From: Alistipes sp. CAG:514
Lineage (GTDB): Bacteria > Bacteroidota > Bacteroidia > Bacteroidales > UBA932
Assembly: GCA_000431015.1 (NCBI GenBank)
Contig: HF985996.1
Span: 45,478 to 56,271 of the forward strand
DNA length: 10,794 bases
Direction of reading: 5' to 3'
Part shown: one piece after another, positions 7,834 through 10,794 of the stretch
Layout of the letters: each line of letters opens with the position of its first letter
How positions within the stretch are numbered: the first letter of the stretch is position 1
The notes under the pieces: model-generated
What the model was told of the DNA's origin: nothing
What the model saw: the letters and a program-made list of their open reading frames with translations, nothing else
Database searches by the model: none
Program-made: the position numbers and the translations under genes

Positions 7834-7847
7834 CGTGATTCTTCACG
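7834..7847 (+). terminator. Small hairpin after ilvE, possible weak terminator
   Basis: CGTGA at 7834-7838 and TCACG at 7843-7847 form a 5-bp stem with a TTCT loop about 30 bases after the ilvE stop. A T-rich stretch (GTTTTCTT, 7851-7858) follows after three bases. The stem is short, so termination here is only a possibility. This is the only obvious candidate to end the leu-ilvE transcript before the ATPase gene, apart from the larger inverted repeat next to it. Confidence 0.25.
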
Positions 7848-7850
7848 AAG

Positions 7851-7896
7851 GTTTTCTTGCAAATCATAAAATCAAATATTAAATTTGCAAGAAAAC
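7851..7896. repeat. Perfect 14-bp inverted repeat with 18-base spacer
   Basis: The left arm GTTTTCTTGCAAAT (7851-7864) is the exact reverse complement of the right arm ATTTGCAAGAAAAC (7883-7896). The spacer of 18 bases is almost entirely A/T. The two arms overlap the likely -33 and -7 promoter elements of the ATPase gene, so the repeat could be an operator, possibly for autoregulation, or the stem of an RNA hairpin. It lacks a GC-rich stem and a following T-run, so an intrinsic terminator is less likely. Confidence 0.7.
7856..7887 (+). promoter_or_regulatory. Likely Bacteroidota-type promoter of the ATPase gene
   Basis: TAAATTTG at 7880-7887 is a full match to the Bacteroidota sigma-ABfr -7 consensus TAnnTTTG. 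CTTG at 7856-7859 matches three of four bases of the -33 element TTTG and lies 20 bases upstream, the expected spacing. Transcription would begin around 7893-7896, leaving a leader of roughly 10-30 bases depending on which start codon is used. Both elements sit inside the inverted repeat, so a protein bound there would block RNA polymerase. Confidence 0.55.
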
Positions 7897-7905
7897 TGTA
7901 GTGGC

Positions 7906-9051
7906 GTGATATTAAGAACAATGAAGCAGAAAGCCGTAGCGCTTTCAAAACAGTACCCATTTGTGGTGATTACCGGTCCGCGTCAATCCGGCAAGACAAT
8001 ACTTGCCAAAGACGCGTTTCCGGACTACAGAAAAGTGTCTTTGGAGGACTTGGACAATCGCGCTTTCGCTGAAAGCGATCCGCGCGGTTTCATCTCGACT
8101 TATCCAGACAAAACCATCATCGATGAGGTTCAAAGAGTTCCGTCCTTGCTCTCCTATCTTCAGACACACAGCGATGATGTAGGAGGTGACGGAATGTACA
8201 TTCTCACAGGTTCTCAGAATCTGCAACTTATGGAAGCCGTGGATCAATCGCTGGCCGGTCGGGTAGGATTGCTCCACCTCCTTCCTTTTTCAAGGCAAGA
8301 GATGAAAGACGGTGGTATCTTTCCTGAATCCACAGATGCGAAACTGCTTAATGGGTGCTATCCGCGTCTGTACGATAAAGGTATTTCGCCAACCGATTAT
8401 TATCCGAACTACATCAATACGTATGTCGAGCGTGATGTGAGAAACATCAAAGACATCACCGACCTCGGCAAATTCACCAGATTTCTTAAACTTTGCGCGG
8501 CAAGAACCGGACAGCTTCTGAACAAGTCTTCACTGGCAAATGATTGCGGAATATCTGTGCCCACAGTTGACTCTTGGCTCTCAATTCTGGAATCAAGCTA
8601 TATCATATTCCTTCTTAAGCCAGACCATAAAAATTATTCAAAGCGCCTGGTGAAGACTCCGAAACTGTACTTCTATGACACGGGACTCGCCGCTTCTCTT
8701 CTTGAGATAAAAACTGAGACCCAAATGAACACTCATTATCTTAGGGGGAATCTCTTTGAGAATATGGTTGTGGCAGACTTTATCAAAAATGATTTCAATA
8801 AAGGAATAATAGAGCCTTCGGTTTCTTTTTGGAGAGACAGTGTCGGCAATGAAGTGGACCTGATCTACAGAGATAGTGACAAAGAGGACGCGTTTGAGAT
8901 AAAGTCAGCGGAGACATTCAATGAATCGTTCCTGGATGGACTGAAATACTGGTCAAAATATTCAGGAGCCAAGCCCTCGCAATTGCACGTAGTCTATGGT
9001 GGTACCACTCCAATGGCCAGATCCGAGGCAAGCGTGGAAGTGTTCAGATAA
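7906..9051 (+). CDS. AAA_14/DUF4143 family ATPase
   Basis: This is a stand-alone P-loop ATPase of the widespread AAA_14-DUF4143 family, whose biological role is not established. Counting from the GTG at 7906 (381 residues), Walker A is GPRQSGKT (24-31), Walker B is TIIDEVQ (70-76, D73/E74), a sensor-1-like segment is LTGSQN (100-105), and the likely arginine finger is R119 in LAGRVG. The DUF4143 half (about 170-381) has a winged-helix-like segment (LLNKSSLANDCGISVPTVDS, 204-223), PKLYFYDTGLAASLL (252-266), RGNLFENMV (280-288) and GNEVDLI...FEIKSAE (314-336), resembling a PD-(D/E)XK core. I prefer the GTG because it gives MILRTMKQKAVALSKQYPF, close to how I recall relatives beginning; ATG at 7921 is the alternative. 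Base composition is AT-rich in places (18 of 60 G/C at 8581-8640), unlike the flanking operons. It has its own promoter and terminator. Confidence 0.88.
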   Translation: MILRTMKQKAVALSKQYPFVVITGPRQSGKTILAKDAFPDYRKVSLEDLDNRAFAESDPRGFISTYPDKTIIDEVQRVPSLLSYLQTHSDDVGGDGMYILTGSQNLQLMEAVDQSLAGRVGLLHLLPFSRQEMKDGGIFPESTDAKLLNGCYPRLYDKGISPTDYYPNYINTYVERDVRNIKDITDLGKFTRFLKLCAARTGQLLNKSSLANDCGISVPTVDSWLSILESSYIIFLLKPDHKNYSKRLVKTPKLYFYDTGLAASLLEIKTETQMNTHYLRGNLFENMVVADFIKNDFNKGIIEPSVSFWRDSVGNEVDLIYRDSDKEDAFEIKSAETFNESFLDGLKYWSKYSGAKPSQLHVVYGGTTPMARSEASVEVFR

Positions 9052-9056
9052 AAACA

Positions 9057-9109
9057 AAAAGCAAGCATCCCTTTTAGGGAAAAGATGCTTGCTTTTACTT
9101 CTTTCTTTC
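9057..9109 (+). terminator. Strong intrinsic terminator after the ATPase gene
   Basis: AAAAGCAAGCATC (9057-9069) and GATGCTTGCTTTT (9084-9096) are perfect 13-bp reverse complements. The 14-base middle can add an inner CCC/GGG stem (9069-9071 with 9077-9079). The T-rich tail TTTTACTTCTTTCTTT follows, and the A-run before the stem would serve as the tail on the opposite strand. The hairpin begins six bases after the ATPase stop codon. Confidence 0.9.
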
Positions 9110-9150
9110 AAGAATATATTACCATCGCAAGGATAAAGAAATTTTTTCAG

Positions 9151-9194
9151 ATTGTCAAGGGATAACCCTTCAATGTTTTACAATGTAATATTGT
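9151..9194. repeat. Small inverted repeats in the intergenic region upstream of the sensor-like gene
   Basis: AAGGG (9157-9161) and CCCTT (9166-9170) form a hairpin with an ATAA loop, extendable by ATTG (9151-9154) with CAAT (9171-9174) across a 2-base bulge. Next to it ACAAT (9180-9184) and ATTGT (9190-9194) form a 5-bp inverted repeat. CAATG recurs at 9171, 9181 and 9210. These could be regulatory sites for the sensor-like gene and trkH, or a second weak terminator. No gene was found in 9052-9284. Confidence 0.3.
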
Positions 9195-9230
9195 TTCACA
9201 CTCTGCCGGCAATGTGCTTGGCGCAGGACT

Positions 9231-9261
9231 TTTCTTTTGTCGTGATTTTTATGTAAGTTTG
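9231..9261 (+). promoter_or_regulatory. Likely promoter of the sensor-like gene and trkH
   Basis: TAAGTTTG at 9254-9261 fully matches the Bacteroidota -7 consensus TAnnTTTG. TTTC at 9231-9234 is one base off the -33 element and lies 19 bases upstream. Transcription would begin near 9268, about 17 bases before the ATG at 9285. The better TTTG at 9236-9239 leaves a spacer of only 14 bases, too short. Confidence 0.5.
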
Positions 9262-9284
9262 CAAGTTAAACAGACAGACGGGAA

Positions 9285-10139
9285 ATGTTAAGGAAACTTG
9301 CGGACAGAATGAAGGAGTTCAGGCTCACGATGAGGATGAAGCTGACGCTGAGCCTCAGCGCGATAGCCGTGACACTGCTTGTCTCCAGTGTGATCTCCAT
9401 CATGGAGTACTACAGGATGAGCGACTATGTGTCGGATCTCATCGCGGACAACATCAGGAGCGTCAATGTCGCGCAGAAATTGTCCGAGGTCACGAACAAG
9501 TACAATCTGGATCTTCTGACCCTGATCGGTGACAACTCGGTCAACACTCTTCCGGACTTCCACCAGAAGGAGTTCATGGGGCATTGCGACTCGCTTCGCA
9601 ACTCCTTGACTTCCGACAAGATGGTTCCGCTGACTGATTCTGTTGTCTATGCGTATTCAGCTTACATGCTGACTTCGCTTGAACTGAACGACGTGATGCT
9701 GTCGGACTTCATCGACACCAGGGCTTGGTACTTCGACAGGCTTCAGCCCAAGTTCAGGAGGCTGAACCACTACATTGATGTGCTCAACGAGGCAATCTAC
9801 GATGACCTGAAGAAGAACTCCCTGACGTTCCAGAGGGGGTTCTACAGGAGCATCATCCCCGGAGCGGTGGCTGTGGGAGTGGGTCTGCTCCTGGTGCTGA
9901 TGCTGTTGTTCTTCCTGCTGGTGTTCTATGTGAACCCTATCTACAGGATGCTTTCCGGGCTGAACAACTACAGATCCTACAACAAGAAATACTCCTACTC
10001 CTTCGAGGGGGATGACCAGCTGGTGGAGCTCAACGATGGCATCACCGAGCTGACGGGCGAGAACCAGATGCTGCGCAAGAGGGTGGCGAACCTGCGCGCC
10101 AAGGTCGCTTCGACAGGCTCCGCTCATAATAATAATTAA
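9285..10139 (+). CDS. Two-pass membrane protein resembling a sensor input module, no output domain
   Basis: I do not recognise a named family. The 284-residue protein has a basic N-terminus (residues 1-19), a first membrane segment (about 20-40), a largely helical extracytoplasmic region of about 150 residues (41-189), and a second membrane segment (about 190-217) rich in Leu/Val/Phe. After it comes VNPIYRMLSGL (216-226), like the start of a HAMP domain, then DDQLVELNDGITELTGENQM (243-262), like its second helix, running into a short coiled coil that ends by about 275. This is the layout of chemoreceptors and histidine kinases with a four-helix-bundle sensor domain, but the protein stops where a kinase or signalling domain should begin. 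It lies 11 bases before trkH and probably shares its promoter, so it may sense or modulate ion transport; this is inference. The C-terminal tail ASTGSAHNNN includes a dispersed-repeat word. Confidence 0.7.
   Translation: MLRKLADRMKEFRLTMRMKLTLSLSAIAVTLLVSSVISIMEYYRMSDYVSDLIADNIRSVNVAQKLSEVTNKYNLDLLTLIGDNSVNTLPDFHQKEFMGHCDSLRNSLTSDKMVPLTDSVVYAYSAYMLTSLELNDVMLSDFIDTRAWYFDRLQPKFRRLNHYIDVLNEAIYDDLKKNSLTFQRGFYRSIIPGAVAVGVGLLLVLMLLFFLLVFYVNPIYRMLSGLNNYRSYNKKYSYSFEGDDQLVELNDGITELTGENQMLRKRVANLRAKVASTGSAHNNN
10107..10120 (-). repeat. Copy 2 of dispersed 14-mer, at the end of the sensor-like gene
   Basis: GCTTCGACAGGCTC here is the exact reverse complement of the word at 1179-1192 in hisF. It is read in frame as part of ASTGSA in the last residues of the sensor-like protein. 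A partial match, CTTCGACAGGCT, occurs at 9731-9742 in the same gene, though there it encodes FDRL in a helical region and may be chance. Confidence 0.5.
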
Positions 10140-10150
10140 AGAATATCCAA

Positions 10151-10794
10151 ATGAACATCAAGGTGATATCCAGAAACGTTGGCTACGCTCTGCTTGTCAG
10201 TGCGCTGTTCATGTTCCTGTCCATTCTGGTCTCTGTGGCGAACGGCAATGACAGTGCCCTCGCCGCCCTGATGATCAGCTTCACGATCACCTTCACCGTC
10301 GGTGTGTTCCCGTTCATATTCGTAAGGAAATCGGCTGACATCACCCTTAAGGACGGCTACATGATCATCGCGCTGTCCTGGCTGCTGTCCTTCATCTTCG
10401 GGATGCTTCCGTATGCGCTTTGGGGCGGGCCGTTCACGATCATAAACGCCTGGTTTGAAAGTGTTTCCGGATTCACGACGACCGGCTCGACAATCCTTGA
10501 CAACGTTGAGGCGCTGCCGAACAGCCTGCTGTTCTGGCGTTCCTCGACGCACTTCATCGGAGGCTTGGGAGTCGTGGTCTTCCTGCTGCTGATCATCCCG
10601 AGTTCGTCTCAGATGAGGTTGAGGCTGACCACCCTTGAGCTTTCGTCCTTGTCCAAGAGGGAGTACAGATCCGGCGCGAACAAGACAGTCTATATCTTCA
10701 CTTATGTCTATTTTGGATTGACCGCAGCCTCGTTCCTGCTTTATGTGATGGCCGGGATGAGTCCTTTCGACGCGATCAACCATGCGATGAGCGT
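10151..10794 (+). CDS. trkH: TrkH-type potassium uptake transporter, membrane subunit (N-terminal part)
   Basis: The frame opens at ATG 10151 and stays open for 214 codons to the end of the window, so the C-terminus is missing. The protein is highly hydrophobic, with membrane segments around 11-30, 37-58, 70-90, 134-150 and 180-200. The first selectivity-filter loop is SVSGFTTTGSTI (104-115) and is followed by FWRSSTHFIGGLGVVVF (128-144), both characteristic of the TrkH/KtrB superfamily. The last residues, FDAINHAMS, lead into what should be the next filter loop. TrkH forms the membrane pore and usually works with a cytosolic TrkA regulator, which is not in the window and may lie downstream. 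KtrB or a sodium-coupled variant cannot be excluded from this part alone. It follows the sensor-like gene by 11 bases. Confidence 0.93.
   Translation, partial: MNIKVISRNVGYALLVSALFMFLSILVSVANGNDSALAALMISFTITFTVGVFPFIFVRKSADITLKDGYMIIALSWLLSFIFGMLPYALWGGPFTIINAWFESVSGFTTTGSTILDNVEALPNSLLFWRSSTHFIGGLGVVVFLLLIIPSSSQMRLRLTTLELSSLSKREYRSGANKTVYIFTYVYFGLTAASFLLYVMAGMSPFDAINHAMS

Noticed and set aside
9731..9742. CTTCGACAGGCT as another copy of the dispersed repeat
   Set aside because: It is a 12-base match but encodes FDRL within what looks like an ordinary helical stretch; kept only as a note.
10136..10783. Minus-strand open frame (215 codons) opposite trkH
   Set aside because: The + strand frame has clear TrkH membrane and filter motifs; the antisense product is rich in charged, low-complexity residues.

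Overview
The window looks like chromosomal DNA from a member of the Bacteroidota, probably Bacteroidales. The evidence is the his gene order (hisH-hisA-hisF-hisIE), a fused hisIE, A/T-rich start regions that mostly lack a clear Shine-Dalgarno sequence, and two good matches to the Bacteroidota promoter -7 box TAnnTTTG. All genes lie on the + strand. The biosynthetic genes are GC-rich (37 of 60 bases are G/C at 4741-4800).

Positions 1-2181 hold the end of a histidine operon: the last codons of hisH, then hisA, hisF and bifunctional hisIE. The genes overlap or sit within about 10 bases of each other. After a 70-base gap, 2252-7803 holds a complete leucine block, leuA-leuC-leuD-leuB, followed by a branched-chain aminotransferase (ilvE). 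Together these convert 2-oxoisovalerate to leucine. Three of the leucine-block junctions are overlapping, which suggests translational coupling. All enzymes look intact, with their key residues present.

Positions 7804-9110 carry a self-contained, AT-richer cassette: one AAA_14/DUF4143 ATPase gene. It has its own likely promoter inside a perfect 14-bp inverted repeat and a strong hairpin terminator after it. It is unrelated to the amino acid genes on its left and looks like an acquired single-gene insertion.

Positions 9111-10794 begin a membrane/ion-transport unit: an intergenic region with a promoter-like box, a two-pass membrane protein resembling a sensor input module (periplasmic helical domain, HAMP-like segment, short coiled coil) but with no output domain, and then the first 214 codons of a TrkH-type potassium transporter that runs off the end.

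A 14-base word (GAGCCTGTCGAAGC) occurs once inside hisF and once, inverted, at the end of the sensor-like gene. It resembles dispersed repeats found inside coding regions in many bacteria. I did not find a clearly new multi-gene system. The best candidates for follow-up are the sensor-like protein paired with TrkH and the ATPase cassette with its palindromic promoter.
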